Positions 38,782-49,929 of a DNA stretch of 64,000 bases are shown here, one piece after another. The stretch comes from Prostheceraeus crozeri. Lineage: Eukaryota > Platyhelminthes > Polycladida > Euryleptidae. How positions within the stretch are numbered: the first letter of the stretch is position 1; each line of letters begins with the position of its first letter. The DNA lies in the NCBI GenBank assembly GCA_907163375.1, contig CAJQUW010009247.1, positions 1 through 64,000 of the forward strand. Direction: 5' to 3'. The position numbers and the translations under genes were made by a program. The notes beneath the pieces were generated by a model. That model ran no database searches and had not been told where the DNA came from. It saw only the letters and a list, made by a program, of their open reading frames with translations.

Positions 38782-40446
38782 CAGATTGTTTCATAAAAAA
38801 TGGATCACCCTTAAACATCGCCTTAACTTCAACTTTGTCTAACTCCGCCAAACTTGAACGAATTTCTCTGTAATTTGGAAGATATGTCAGTTGTGCTTAC
38901 TAATATCATTGTTGGAAATTTCAAGCATGAATATTGAGCTGTTTTCCTGTTATAGATAAAAAAGTAGTAGATAATTTGATCCTCATTTAGCAATGTTACA
39001 CAAAATCATACCTCACTCTTATAAAATTAAATTTGTTTCCTTTGTTATGTAATATGTTGTTCTACAAGCCAAAAGCTATCAAACAAAACAAAAATAAAGA
39101 AAATCGGTCAATCAGAGCCAGTATAGCACCATTATTCATCAACAATAATGTAACTGCTACATGTGATTAACTGGACTTCATGTTCCATAGCTTCCTGACT
39201 TCGTTGTGGTGGTGTTTGATTGCTTTCAAGCACTCCTGATTGCTTTCAGCTAGAAATCTATCTCTTACCGGTTGAAAACAATACAAAGCACAAATGAACA
39301 ATAACGAGATCGCATTCACAAAAGGCAAAGTGTCAGCCTTGCTAGAACTAGGGTTTTCTTTGCGAGCTACAAGCAAGCGACTAAATGTCCCTTACACAAA
39401 TGTGCATCGATGGCATAATGATGATTTTCGACTCTGTCGTAAAGAGGGCTCTGGCCGTCCACGCAAAACATCCAAACGTAGAGACCGCCTAATTTTGAGA
39501 TTTGTTAAAGTTGATCCAAGTCTCTCGTTAACTGAAATGGCTGCACTAGACTCGTCTATTTCTAAGTCCACTATTCGTAGAAGACTTATTGAGTTGAATT
39601 TCAAGAGCTGTAAGAGGCCCTCTCAGATCGAATTATCAGATCAGCATACAAAAAGACGTCTCAGATGGGCAATGAGTCATTATCACTGGCGAAATCAATG
39701 GGATCGGGTTGTCTGGTCTGATGAGCCATCAGTCCGTCTTAAGGATAGTGATGGTCGATTGAGATTATGGATAAAATCTGATCAGGAAATTCCGAGACAT
39801 TTACATCGTCCCCGGGTACAAGGTGGTTTGACTCTACTGATTTGGGCTGGCATTTGGACCAATGGTCGCTCTGAACTTCACATACAGCAAGGAACCATGA
39901 ATTCTGAACGCTATGTGAATGTTTTACGAATGAACATTGGCCAAGTGACAGATCAACTTGGTGATCCATCGACTTGGTTATTTATGGATGATAATGCTAC
40001 GTGTCACAGGAGTAGTAGAGTCAACTTATGCAAGTCTCAATTAGGGCTTAGGACATTATCTTGTCCACTTCGTTCTCCTGATTTGAATCCCATAGAAAAT
40101 TTATGGAGTATTCTAAAACGTAACGTTCGTCGTTCACTGCTACCTACAGATGGCGTATCACAACTTACGTCACTGTTAAAAAGAGAGTGGAGAAAGTTAG
40201 ATCAGTCAAAAATCAACGATATCATTGAATCAATGCCTAGACAAATTGGTAATGTCATTGACAATAAGGGTAGGGCCACAAAATATTAGCTTCTTAAGAA
40301 CCGTTACTGTATCATAGCTTATCAGATTATATAAGGACATTTAAACATATTAGGGACATGAAATAACATGAAAAATGCTTTCTGTATCATATTTATGTTT
40401 TATTTAGTCAAATTTTAGGATGATCAACTTTTTATGAAACGGACTG
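38782..40446 (+). mobile_element. Tc1-like transposon, apparently complete
   Basis: 1665 bp flanked by TA. Ends CAGATTGTTTCATAAAAAAT / CAGTCCGTTTCATAAAAAGT (right end reversed) are imperfect inverted repeats of about 30 bp. It contains one intact transposase gene. End divergence suggests it is not brand new, or that only the inner parts are constrained. Confidence 0.85.
39294..40289 (+). CDS. Tc1 family DD34E transposase
   Basis: 331 residues, uninterrupted, close to the usual 340. N-terminal paired-type HTH (ALLELGFSLRATSKRL; GRPRKTSKRRD), then the DDE core: first Asp in VVWSDEPSV, second in FMDDNATCH, Glu in SPDLNPIENLW with 34 residues between the last two. Cut-and-paste transposase acting in the nucleus on the element's TIRs. 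5' leader of about 510 bp and 3' tail of about 155 bp fill the rest of the element. All catalytic residues are present, so activity is possible. Confidence 0.9.
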   Translation: MNNNEIAFTKGKVSALLELGFSLRATSKRLNVPYTNVHRWHNDDFRLCRKEGSGRPRKTSKRRDRLILRFVKVDPSLSLTEMAALDSSISKSTIRRRLIELNFKSCKRPSQIELSDQHTKRRLRWAMSHYHWRNQWDRVVWSDEPSVRLKDSDGRLRLWIKSDQEIPRHLHRPRVQGGLTLLIWAGIWTNGRSELHIQQGTMNSERYVNVLRMNIGQVTDQLGDPSTWLFMDDNATCHRSSRVNLCKSQLGLRTLSCPLRSPDLNPIENLWSILKRNVRRSLLPTDGVSQLTSLLKREWRKLDQSKINDIIESMPRQIGNVIDNKGRATKY

Positions 40447-40457
40447 TATAATATTCG

Positions 40458-40462
<5 letters not shown>

Positions 40463-40503
<41 letters not shown>
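40463..40503. repeat. (TA)n microsatellite
   Basis: About 20 TA steps that served as the insertion target of the mariner element immediately to the right. Confidence 0.9.
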
Positions 40504-40504
<1 letters not shown>

Positions 40505-41898
40505 GAGGGGTGTTTGAAAAGTTCTGAGACTTTTTTGAATTCTGTGTTTTATGGTTGCTTTCGATCAAAAGTTCAAAAACAAAACGTTTAATTAGGAACA
40601 TGATATATTCATAGCAGTATGATTTTTTTAGTTAGTGTCATTTTTCAAAATATGAGCCATCTTCATTAATACACTTACTCCATCGCTCGGGTAACTTCTG
40701 GAGTCCTTCTGCAAACCAGCTTTGAGGAGTCTGACGAATCCAGTTATTGATAGCTGCTTTCACCTCTTTCAAATCTTCGAATTTTCTTCCTCGCAAAGTC
40801 TTCTTCATGGGACCGAACAAATGATAATCACTTGGAGCGAGTCCGGGCTATAATGCGGATGAGGAAGGAGCTCCCAGTTCTTCTCTCGCAGGGCCGTCAA
40901 TGTTCTTCGTGCGGTGTGCGGTCTGGCATTGTCATGCTGGAGTAAGACTCGGTTACGCAATTTGCCCGGTCGTTTCCTCGAAAGAGTTTGATGAAGACCG
41001 TCCAAGCTGGCGACGTATCTGTCAGCATTGATGGTCTCTCCTTTGGGCAGATAGTCGATGAAGATTATCCCTTCGCAGTCCCAGAAGACAGTGATCATGA
41101 CTTTGCCAACCGAAGGGACGGCCTTGGCTTTCAGTGGGGTTTTTTCTCCAAAAGTCACCCATTGCTTGGATTGCTCCTTTGTTTCGGGGCTGTAATAAGG
41201 GATCCAAGTTTCGTCTGTGGTCACAAGACGACGCCAGAAATTGTCACCGTACTCTTCTAACGTCAGTATCAGGATTTCACATTTCTGAACTCGCTCCGCC
41301 TTTTGTTCCGCACTAAGAAGCCGAGGAACCCATCTCGCGCACAGTTTACGCATGTGTAGCTCTTCGTGAAGAATGTGATGCACACGCTCTGTCGACATTC
41401 CAACTTCTTCTGCAATATCGCGGACAGTAACTCGCCTATCATCTTCCAAAACTGTCCTGACTTCGTTGACAGAGGTCTCAGACACGGCTGTGGAAGGTCG
41501 GCCACTGCGAGGATCGTCGTCAAGACTATCTCGACCATACTTCAGGCGATCCAGCCATCTGAACACAGTAGCTTTTGACAGGGCTGTCGTCGAACACCTC
41601 GTTTAGCTGCCTCTGTATCTCGGCTCCCGATAGGCCTCGTTTCCACAAGAAGAAAATGATAGACCGTTGATTTTGTTCTGCGTCTTGCATGATTATGCCA
41701 AGAAATGAGGGTGAGAGAAATCATGCGAGGCATTAAGACCCCACGCAGTGAACTGCTTTCCAGCTGAACTTTACTCAGCAGTTGAAGGACGTATTGAACT
41801 TCATCATTGAACTTCATCCACAGGTGCAACAGCTTAATCGCAAAGAGCAGATGAACATGATAGAGCAAAAAGTCTCAGAACTTTTCAAACACCCCTCG
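40504..41898 (-). mobile_element. mariner element, broken
   Basis: 1395 bp with about 32-bp perfect inverted ends (CGAGGGGTGTTTGAAAAGTT) flanked by TA on both sides. Contains a mariner transposase gene on the - strand with two frameshifts. Inserted at the edge of a TA microsatellite, between the Tc1 element and the Penelope-like element. Confidence 0.92.
40638..41690 (-). pseudogene. mariner DD34D transposase with two frameshifts
   Basis: Starts at ATG 41690 (MQDAEQNQRSIIFFL). Frame changes near 41580, before FRWLDRLKYG, and near 40845, a one-base loss just after PHPHYSPD. Core: Asp in VTTDETW, Asp in LLQHDNARPH, third Asp in the PSDYHLFGPMKK block beyond the second frameshift. The C-terminus (INNWIRQTPQSWFAEG) is typical mariner. 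Non-functional as it stands, but otherwise well preserved, with perfect TIRs, so loss of function is recent. Confidence 0.88.
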
Positions 41899-41930
41899 TA
41901 TGTATATTTGCGTATGGCACTAAACACAGA

Positions 41931-43171
41931 TTGTCTAGGTCAATATCATGGAAATCCATTCAAAAAGAGATCAGCGATTCCATAGATAATCATATATCTC
42001 GTGTGTCCAGTCGCCTTCACTTAAAAGTTGATGACTTCTTTATTTGGAAAAACAGGGTCATGACGTTAGTAAAGCACCGCATCTTTCGTTGTAAGAAGTT
42101 GGGTAGGAAAGATAATGGCAGCAGCGTTTGTGTTGATAGGGAGTTGCAAGATCTCCATAAAAACTTGATAGTCGTTCCTGTCGATAAAGCATCCAACAAC
42201 TTTAGTTTCATATGTAAAAAGTTCTATCTCAAAATCCTGATGGACGAGCTTGGTTTTGACATAGATTCTTCCACTGCAGTAGGCAATACAACTTATCAAC
42301 CTGAGCTTATTTCTGAAAAGGAAGTCCTTACTAGACACGTTAAAGATATGAAATCAAACTTTAATATTAATGTTAGTGACAAGGACCTTAAACTACCAAA
42401 TCTTTTCTGGATTCCAAAATTGCATAAAAATCCTTATAAGTTTAGATTCATTGCCGGAGCCAGAAATTGTACAACTAAAAAGTTATCGGTGAATATCAAC
42501 AAAGGTCTGAAAGTGATAAGAGAAAATTTCCATAGATACTGTGAGTCAATCAGGAGTAATACTGGTTATTCTTATTTTTGGAGTGTAGTCTCGACTCAAG
42601 ATTTTTTGAGGAATATTTCTAACGTGAACGTCCACTCTATGCAAGTTTTTGACTTCTCTACTCTTTATACAAACTTAGATCAAGGTGCTATCAAGAATAA
42701 TATTTTTTCCATCCTTGATCTCACATTCAATTCCACTGATCGTAGATACTTGTGTGTAGGATATGAGAAGTCGTTTTTCTCCAAAATCAAATATAAGGGG
42801 TATTCTTGTAATGATGTGGACTCTTTTAAGAAGGCTATTGATTTTATAGTGTCTGAAGTCTACATTTCTTTTTCCGGTTATGTGTTCAGACAAATTCGAG
42901 GAGTACCAATGGGAGGGAATTGCAGTCCTTTACTTGCCGACTTGTTTCTGTTAAATTGCGAATTTGCTTTTATGAAACAATTGGTTAAAAATAAAAAGTT
43001 TGGACTAGCTAAATTATTGTCAAACACTTCGAGATATATAGACGATATATGCGTAATAAATTACAAGCATTTCAATACCTTAATTCCAAAAATTTACCCA
43101 GTGGAGCTTCTTGCAGATAGAAACGGAGTCAATGACAAAGCCGTTGTTTACCTCGATGTGAGACTCCTATC
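41931..43171 (+). pseudogene. Penelope-like reverse transcriptase, 5' part
   Basis: About 413 residues before the insertion. RT motifs in order: LPNLFWIPKLHKNPYKFRFI (finger/motif 1-2 region), VFDFSTLYTNL (motif A, catalytic Asp), VPMGGNCSPLLADLFL (motif B), SRYIDDICVIN (motif C, Asp-Asp). PKLHK and the STLYTN version of motif A are typical of Penelope-like elements. The frame starts at ATG 41931; earlier coding sequence may have been lost. Coding capacity ends where the inserted transposon starts (VYLDVRLL is the last native block). Confidence 0.85.
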
Positions 43172-43173
43172 TA

Positions 43174-43499
43174 CAGGTTTTCCCAGTCGAAAATATCCAT
43201 TTCTCAAATGAAAATGACCATTTCTCAAATGAAAATGTCTATTTCTCAAATGAAAATGACCTTTTCTCAATTGAAAATGACCTTTTCTCAATTGGAAATG
43301 ACCACTTCTCAATTGGAAATATCTATTTCTCAATTGAAAATGTCCATTTCTCAATTGGAAATGACCAATTTTTTTTCATTTTTTCTTTAGCCTTAACAAG
43401 TTTTTTCTCTTTGCATTAGGTGATACGCGTTAAATTTATCGTTTATCTGCAATGTCTGCTATTCATTGTGGGTATCTATGACCGAAAATAAACCACATT
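43174..43499 (+). repeat. Left TIR with eight 21-bp microrepeats
   Basis: Microrepeats run 43197-43364. Because 21 is a multiple of three they create spurious frames such as ISQMKMTISQ in both TIRs. They may be multiple transposase binding sites. Confidence 0.9.
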
Positions 43500-43680
43500 G
43501 TTGGCAATGGCAACCTCTCGTAGTTTTTAGTAACCTCATCGATCTAATTCGTTTGCTCGAACACAACACTAATAGCAACACAAAGAAAGTCAATTGCACG
43601 CGTCCCTCGTTTCGCATTGGATAAGGTCACGTGAGATCTGTGCAAGTGAAGCATCATTTCATCGACGAATTCGTCTTACA

Positions 43681-44703
43681 ATGGCTGAACAACGACGCGA
43701 ATACAAGAAAGTTTCACGTCAAGACAAAGATCGTATCTTAACGGCTTCGAGATCAGGCGAAAATATTTTTGCCCTGTCGAGAAGCTTAGGAATCAAATAT
43801 AGTACGGCGAAACGTATTGCACGAGAGGATTATTCTCCAGAACGCGAACGTGGTCATCGTGAAAAGAAGCTTACTGATCTTCATACAGCTTTTTTAAGAG
43901 ACAAACTTGACGCCGATCCAACACTGACGTTAAAAAAATTACAAGATAAGCTGTTCGAGGAATTTCATCTGAGAGTTAGTACATCCACTGTTGATCGTCA
44001 TCTTGATGGCATGCAATACAGTTTGAAGAAGCTTGTCGTCCAGCCTCAGGAAAGAAATAATCAACGCACCAAACATCTCCGCCACGACTTCGCTATCTGG
44101 TTGCGGGACAACGCCATGCATACGCAAAGAATATATATCGATGAAACTAACTATAATATATGGGTTTCTCGATCATTTGGCCGCTCCCAGCGAGGTGTAC
44201 CAGCATCGATGAGTCGACCATCAACAAGAGGTGCGAATTTGAATATCATTGCAGCTATTGATATTTCTGGGCTCATCCACTTTGAGACTCATACGAAAGT
44301 TTCTCATGTAACTTTCAATGAATTTCTAAGTGTTTGCTCTCAAAAACTATTAGACAGAGATGTTGTTTTCATCATGGACAACGCTCCTGCCCATAAACGG
44401 ACAAGTGAAGTCAACCTGCCTTCTAATCATTCAGTGAAGTATTTGCCCCCATATTCCCCAATGTTCAACCCAATTGAAGAATATTTTTCATCGTTCAAAG
44501 CTGTTGTGAAACGTCATCTACAAGATCGCAGATCAGATTTGTACGAGCGACCCGCCGATTCTTCACTTACAATGCACCGATTCAATATGCTTAAAACAGC
44601 GGCGGAGGTGGCTAAGAACTCGATGCCATCGTATGACTGTGCAAATTATGATCGACATCAAATGTCCTTCATTCCTAAAGCGATTGACATGGAGGACTTG
44701 TAG
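43681..44703 (+). CDS. IS630/Tc1-type transposase with short D-E spacing
   Basis: 340 residues from ATG 43681; the longer frame starts at a non-ATG codon. HTH region (DRILTASRSGENIFALSRSLG, quoted in part) then core: Asp in IYIDETNYN, Asp in FIMDNAPAHK, Glu in YSPMFNPIEEYF. Counting residues, 32 (first Glu) or 33 (second Glu) lie between the last two catalytic residues, shorter than DD34E of Tc1. The PPYSP.(F)NPIEE style is closer to IS630-like than to classical Tc1 transposases. Intact; probable cut-and-paste enzyme for the flanking 326-bp TIRs. Confidence 0.88.
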   Translation: MAEQRREYKKVSRQDKDRILTASRSGENIFALSRSLGIKYSTAKRIAREDYSPERERGHREKKLTDLHTAFLRDKLDADPTLTLKKLQDKLFEEFHLRVSTSTVDRHLDGMQYSLKKLVVQPQERNNQRTKHLRHDFAIWLRDNAMHTQRIYIDETNYNIWVSRSFGRSQRGVPASMSRPSTRGANLNIIAAIDISGLIHFETHTKVSHVTFNEFLSVCSQKLLDRDVVFIMDNAPAHKRTSEVNLPSNHSVKYLPPYSPMFNPIEEYFSSFKAVVKRHLQDRRSDLYERPADSSLTMHRFNMLKTAAEVAKNSMPSYDCANYDRHQMSFIPKAIDMEDL

Positions 44704-44897
44704 CCTGTTGAGGCCATGATGCCTGTTTTTTAACTGATTGTGGAGTTAAATCATAACGTTCTGTAATTTTTCTTGTTTTGCAATCAAATTATGACCCTCA
44801 CATATTAGCAAAATGGTTCGTTTTTCTTTCATCATTGACTGGAAAAATAAATTACATTAATCATTAAACCAAAGCTGTTACAGTTAGCTATGTAACT

Positions 44898-45223
44898 AAT
44901 GTGGTTTATTTTCGGTCATAGATACCCACAATGAATAGCAGACATTGCAGATAAACGATAAATTTAACGCGTATCACCTAATGCAAAGAGAAAAAACTTG
45001 TTAAGGCTAAAGAAAAAATGAAAAAAAATTGGTCATTTCCAATTGAGAAATGGACATTTTCAATTGAGAAATAGATATTTCCAATTGAGAAGTGGTCATT
45101 TCCAATTGAGAAAAGGTCATTTTCAATTGAGAAAAGGTCATTTTCATTTGAGAAATAGACATTTTCATTTGAGAAATGGTCATTTTCATTTGAGAAATGG
45201 ATATTTTCGACTGGGAAAACCTG
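44898..45223 (-). repeat. Right TIR with eight 21-bp microrepeats
   Basis: Reverse complement of 43174-43499; microrepeats 45033-45200. Confidence 0.9.
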
Positions 45224-45225
45224 TA

Positions 45226-45554
45226 GTAGTGACGTTCTTCGAACCTCAATATATCATAAAGTGGAAGATTTTGATTTCCCTGTTGTTCTAATGACATTTC
45301 CAGACAGTGCAATACCTTATAACACGGTAATTAATGTATTTGCCGGCCAGATTTTACGTTATTGTCGCATCTGCTCGCATCTTGAAGATCTAATTAAACG
45401 AATTAATATGACACTTTTTGTGATGAGCAGCAGAGGATATTGTAAGTCTAAAATGAAGGCATGTACTGAGAAAATCCTAACTGGTCATAACAATTTTCTA
45501 ATCAAGTTTGGATATTTCTCAGCCAGGCAGCTGACATCGCAGTGCGCATTTTAA
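45226..45554 (+). pseudogene. Penelope-like reverse transcriptase, 3' part
   Basis: Downstream portion of the split gene: SIYHKVEDFDFPVVLMTFPD, IPYN, FAGQILRYCRICSHLEDLI, SRGYCKSKM, KFGYFSARQL. This is the thumb/connection block that follows motif C in this RT family. The reading frame matches that of the 5' part when the transposon and one TA are disregarded, showing that the RT frame was open when the insertion happened. No endonuclease domain follows. Confidence 0.75.
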
Positions 45555-45860
45555 ACAATAAAATTAACAGTTTGTTTGTTTTCTTAGCATTTTTTTTATT
45601 GGTTATACCATTTCAGTATTTCACACATATATTTTAGTTTGTTTTGGTTGTATCCGTCTTTTGCGGTTGTTTTGTTTTTGTTTTTACTATTACTATCAGT
45701 ATTACTTATTATTACACATATCATTACTGTATTGATTTTAGAACGCCTGGGCTTGAGCGTTCAGGTAGAGGGGCCGAAACGCGACCAGGCGGGTACCTGC
45801 TGACGACTGGCTATTGTTTTATTTGTTTTAACGTTATGTTTTTTTTATCGCTAACTGCCC

Positions 45861-46854
45861 TAGTGTGATGAATGGACTGTGTCAGTTACTGGTCTCCATG
45901 GGGTTGACATGGTGATTACTAAGTGTCTATTTATATATAAGATCCTAATCAATCGAGCCTGAAACTTTGACCAAGGAGATCACTTGTTAAGCGGCCTTGT
46001 ACGATCTCATACACTTAAGGGTGAAGTCCAGCCCGTATAGCGCTATGTTATGGACCCCCGGGAAGGTCCGCCCGGCACGCAATCAGATCCTTCAAGTCTT
46101 TGTGCCTAAAGACCTTCATGCATTCATGCATTTGTCGAGGAAAACAAGTCAAAGGACCATTAGGGGTAAGGTCCAGCCCCGCTTTATAAGCGCTGATTGA
46201 AAAATGGACTAGTGGGAAGGTCCTCCACACCGATCTCGTCAAGTTTGGCTCTAAAATGTAGTCCTAGGATAGTCAAAAGTTTGACGCGCCTTGAACGTTT
46301 AATGTCTGCCGGTGGGAACGCACCACCTGTCCTCTTAAGGACAAACCTTAAGTCTTATTAACTATAAGTTTATTAAAATTATGAAACATGTAGACATCGT
46401 TATGGGAATGTCCCAGCTTCAACATTATAAATTTTGATAATAATAATGAACTAATAAAGCTAAAAGTGAAGATTACATAAAGCGACGTTTCGAGGGGTTG
46501 AAACTTAACTGCTCTTCTAGCATTTAAGGATTATTTCAAGAAGTCGTGCAAAAATGTGTGCTCAAAAATGTAATACATGTAGTGAAGAACCTCTGACTTC
46601 AGTGAATTTTCACCAGTCAGTTTTCCTGTGCGAGTCAGCATTTCAGACCTTGAAATATTCTGAATTTATTGATTTTAAGTAAATTAATGCACAGCTTATG
46701 GTTGATGTAATGCATAGTTAATATTCAACATAATTAACAGAATATTAGTGATTAGATTTCGCCAACTGGTAAAAGAAGTTGATATAATATCCAATAAATC
46801 ATTTATTGTCTGTTACTTTTCCTCCAACTACTCATTTCCTCTCATCCATCATTG
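45861..46854. other. Intergenic with an internal direct repeat
   Basis: Two related blocks about 150 bp apart: gtccagcccgtatagcgct..gggaaggtccgcc (46028-46070) and gtccagccccgctttataagcgct..gggaaggtcctcc (46172-46227). No gene seen; the rest is AT-rich and featureless. Confidence 0.45.
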
Positions 46855-47090
46855 TTAGGAGGCCTATTCTAGTCTCACTGGCGCTTTGTCTAATCACATC
46901 CCTGCCAGGATGAAATTCTTTATTTAAGTCTTTCTTGAACTTTTTGAAAGGTGGTCGAGGCTCCAAAGAAAAAGAATGTCTTGCTCTATATGCTTCAATG
47001 CTCGATCATCAGAGCCACAAGCACTTTTATCAGAAATATAGAATCCTGTTAGAAGTTAAACCTGAAAGTCGATTTCAAGTCAATTCCTGA
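46855..47090 (-). pseudogene. Decayed duplicate of the carboxypeptidase last exon
   Basis: On the - strand it aligns with 53860-54130: shared pieces include gactagaataggcct (ETRIGL region), tctgatgat (GSDDW region), and intronic gaatcctgttag / gaatcccattag plus the following gaaagtcgatttcaa. Stops and frame changes make it non-coding. Homology into the intron shows a segmental duplication, not a retrocopy. Confidence 0.7.
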
Positions 47091-47214
47091 ATACATGTTT
47101 CACACAAGGCGAAGCCGAGTGCTACGTATATGACTTTGAACGGGGGACGGATGAAGATTTCTATGAATCATACGTACGAAGCGCAGTATTGTAAGGGTAT
47201 ATTTACGCGCGTAA

Positions 47215-47885
47215 CTTTACTGCTGACACTTTTCGATCCATGATGAATCAGACAAGAATGAACAAACAATGGAAGCAAAAGCATGGCTTCAATATAACAA
47301 TCATGCCTGGATTTTGAAAGCTGAGGCTGTAAGGATCATAGATGCTTGAAAAAGCTAAGAATGATGAATATACAGTGAATATGTGCTATGATTCATGTAC
47401 ATGGTGAAGTCTGTGGAAGTTTCTGGCTACATACATAGTGGCTTTTAATTGAATAGCTACCAACAACGAATATTGTCTACTTACAGTATTTTCTAAATCT
47501 GTGGTGTAATAATATCGGATAATGACACTTTGTACATTGCTGCCTTTTGTCAGCAGGCAGCAATGCATAACTGCGAGTATGTTAGAGAGGACATCAATGA
47601 CTATGTAGAGACGAGGCTGAGAGTCATTCTGCTATATCATAGACTTCTAAACTTTAGACGAATATTCTTTACAGAAAGTCAGTCTCTGATTTGTAAATTA
47701 CCTCCCTTGAAATCTCACATTGCTATCAGCTCTGAGACGACATCAGTGAAATAATAACGCATTGCTTTCACTTCAATAATCGTGCTTCGTCTGTCATCAG
47801 AGTCCAGACAATAGCAACTTAATGTGATGAAGAAAAAAATGCATTGATCTTCAGCTCATTATCCTGTGAACGTCAGTGAAAAGTG
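47215..47885 (+). mobile_element. Interrupted copy of the fold-back element family
   Basis: 47219-47297 matches the start of the TIR at 37022 (gctgacacttttcgatccatgat .. caatggaagcaaaagc), and 47772-47880 matches its continuation (cttcaataatcgtgcttcgtctgtc .. gtccagacaatagcaactta .. cagctcattatcctgtga). About 470 bp of unrelated sequence lies between. Confidence 0.6.
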
Positions 47886-47889
47886 AACT

Positions 47890-48599
47890 AGTCTAATCAT
47901 GAGCAAGGCGCAACAGGTGTTCGCAATAAAGTTGCACGTGTAAACTCGCTTGTAGTGTCAAGTTTACACGCTTCTGCAAGTCTCCCGCAATATTCTTACT
48001 GATAATAGATCGATCGAGTGTCAACAGTAATTTTCATCGTGTGTCAGCAACTTTATAATGTCAAGTGTGCTATTCAATTAAGTCCTAATGTCAATGTTGT
48101 ACGCAATCTGACCACAGGCGGAAGTAATCAATTTTTACCGAAAAGTTGCACGAACGTGCAAGCGCACTTTTAGATCGCTTTTTTGCTTCCTTCATGAGAT
48201 CTAAAATCAATATCATAAGATATCCGGGTGGAAGTTTTACATATTTTCTCTTTCTTTTCATCGAGCTTCAGTTCAGTACGTTTGTAACTATCCTTTGAGA
48301 TAGTGTTTTGTAATCAAAAGATTGCAAATAAATATGAAGCTTAGCGCTTGCCTAAAATTCATCGACTGCATATCTGAAAAGCATTTTGATAATCAATTAC
48401 CTATTATAATCAATCATACATTTTGTACAGCACATTGATGATAAGCAACACATTACCAACATGCTGCATCATTATCGGTTCTATTTATGTGTGAACTTCA
48501 ATATTTTTGCGCTGAATTTTGTGATGTTCTTATTTGAGCCCGCCCGTGTAAATAATATTTTCATCTCATTTCCCATTCTTAAGTATCATTTCAGACTAC
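47890..48599. other. Intergenic, nothing recognised
   Basis: AT-rich; no coding, RNA or repeat signal that I can support. Confidence 0.45.
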
Positions 48600-48603
48600 T
48601 TAA

Positions 48604-49925
48604 CCCTCCAGGCGGTGGGCCCTTCAGCCACCTTCCAGGCGGTGGGGGGGGGCATATTTATGCCCCCCCAGGATATCCTAAACTAAGTGTGCGAATTTTA
48701 TGAAATGCTGGCCCTTACACATTTCGGACATGCTGAATTCAGTGGTGCCATTTGCATTACTTAATTTGACTGTCTTCATGCTATAAATAGCATTTCAAAA
48801 TTTGAAAATGCGTTTTTTTCAGAAAAATGTATTTTTTATGTTTTTAGCGAAATTTTATCATCAGATTATCGCAAAAATTGACTCAAACATGTTTCAAGTT
48901 CTCTGAATACAATGGCGATGTTCGCATTGCTTTAAAATTTGAATATATGCATAAATAGCATTTTAAATTTTGAAAATTTATTTGTTTAGTTATTATCAAA
49001 TAAAATTACATATATAGTTTTTTTAGATAATCAACAGAGAGGACTCTAAAAATATTGAAACATTTATCACTCTTATCAAAAGAGCTTTTTGTTAATGTCA
49101 TAGAAGCATATTTGATTCAAACAAATGTTTTTCATTGTTGAATACAACTCAAGTTGATCAAATTTGGTTAGAGCTGATTATGAAGAAAACTGTTACCGAT
49201 TCCAATGCAGTCAAATTAGTCACGCAATAGCGCCTTCGGCGTGTTTGTAAGTGATGAAAGGATGCAGTGGGAAGGCGATTGAACGTGATACGCAGACTTA
49301 TTGCCTCTACTGCCAAGGTGTTTAGAACCAAGGTGTTTAGAAAATCTTTTATAGTGTTTAGAACTCATTTTTTCTACAAATTTTGAAAACAGTATTCCAT
49401 ATATTTATGTTCAAATAGTACATGTACATGCCTACATGTAGAAAATACATTGCCTACATGTAGAAAATACATAACATATACATGTGAATATATTTTCAAT
49501 ACATAACAGTAATGAAAAAGATGTAAAAACTAATATTACTCTATAAAGTACTTACAATATCATTGTAAGTAGTATATGCAGCTTATTTTCAAATTTGAAT
49601 TGGTAAACCGTGATAAGCATAAAGTTATTTATAGTCAAATAAGTTATTCTATACGTAATGAGTGATTCCAAGCAATAGCAATTCATTCATAGACAAAATT
49701 TCTGAAGAATTTCACTGATTTGATAAAATTTCGAAAGTACTTTTCAATAAAGGTCATGTAAAGGTCGTTTCTGTGATCCAATTTTAATAATTTTACAGGA
49801 AATTGTCAAAAATACGCAAAAAATAAGCTACTGAAAATTTCAGAATCATACGCTTCATATTTCATGAATTAGATCGAAAAATACAAAGGGGGGGCATAAA
49901 TATGCCCCCCCCACCGCCTGGAGGG
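48604..49925. mobile_element. piggyBac-like non-autonomous element
   Basis: 1322 bp flanked by TTAA on both sides (48600-48603 and 49926-49929). Terminal inverted repeats CCCTCCAGGCGGTGGG.. and a subterminal hairpin GGGGGGGCATATTTATGCCC.. at both ends; the left end has a duplicated CCAGGCGGTGGG block. TTAA targets and CCC-starting ends are characteristic of piggyBac. The interior is AT-rich with no transposase frame, so it depends on an enzyme elsewhere. Confidence 0.85.
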
Positions 49926-49929
49926 TTAA

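Larger units (their letters stand above)
43174..45223 (+). mobile_element. Intact Tc1/mariner-superfamily transposon with 326-bp TIRs
   Basis: 2050 bp, TA on both sides, ends CAGGTTTTCCCAGTCG. The two TIRs (43174-43499 and 44898-45223) look identical. Each TIR holds eight 21-bp microrepeats (CCATTTCTCAAATGAAAATGA and variants). One intact transposase gene in between. Identity of the TIRs and an intact gene point to a young insertion into the Penelope-like gene. Confidence 0.92.
41901..45860 (+). mobile_element. Penelope-like retroelement interrupted by a DNA transposon
   Basis: A reverse transcriptase gene begins at about 41931, is split at TA 43172-43173 by a 2050-bp transposon, and resumes at 45226. 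No GIY-YIG endonuclease was found downstream (the frame ends at 45554). The 3' region to about 45860 has a stem CGCCTGG/CCAGGCG around 45745-45790. The left border is masked by the mariner insertion. Ends of this element are approximate. Confidence 0.65.

Noticed and set aside
43208-43390. Repetitive frames (ISQMKMTISQ type) at 43.2 and 45.0-45.3 kb
   Set aside because: They arise because the TIR microrepeats are 21 bp long; they lie in non-coding TIRs.
45743-45795. Hammerhead ribozyme as found in some Penelope-like elements
   Set aside because: A CGCCTGG/CCAGGCG stem encloses GAAAC, but the CUGANGA core is not in the required position; at most a decayed relic.
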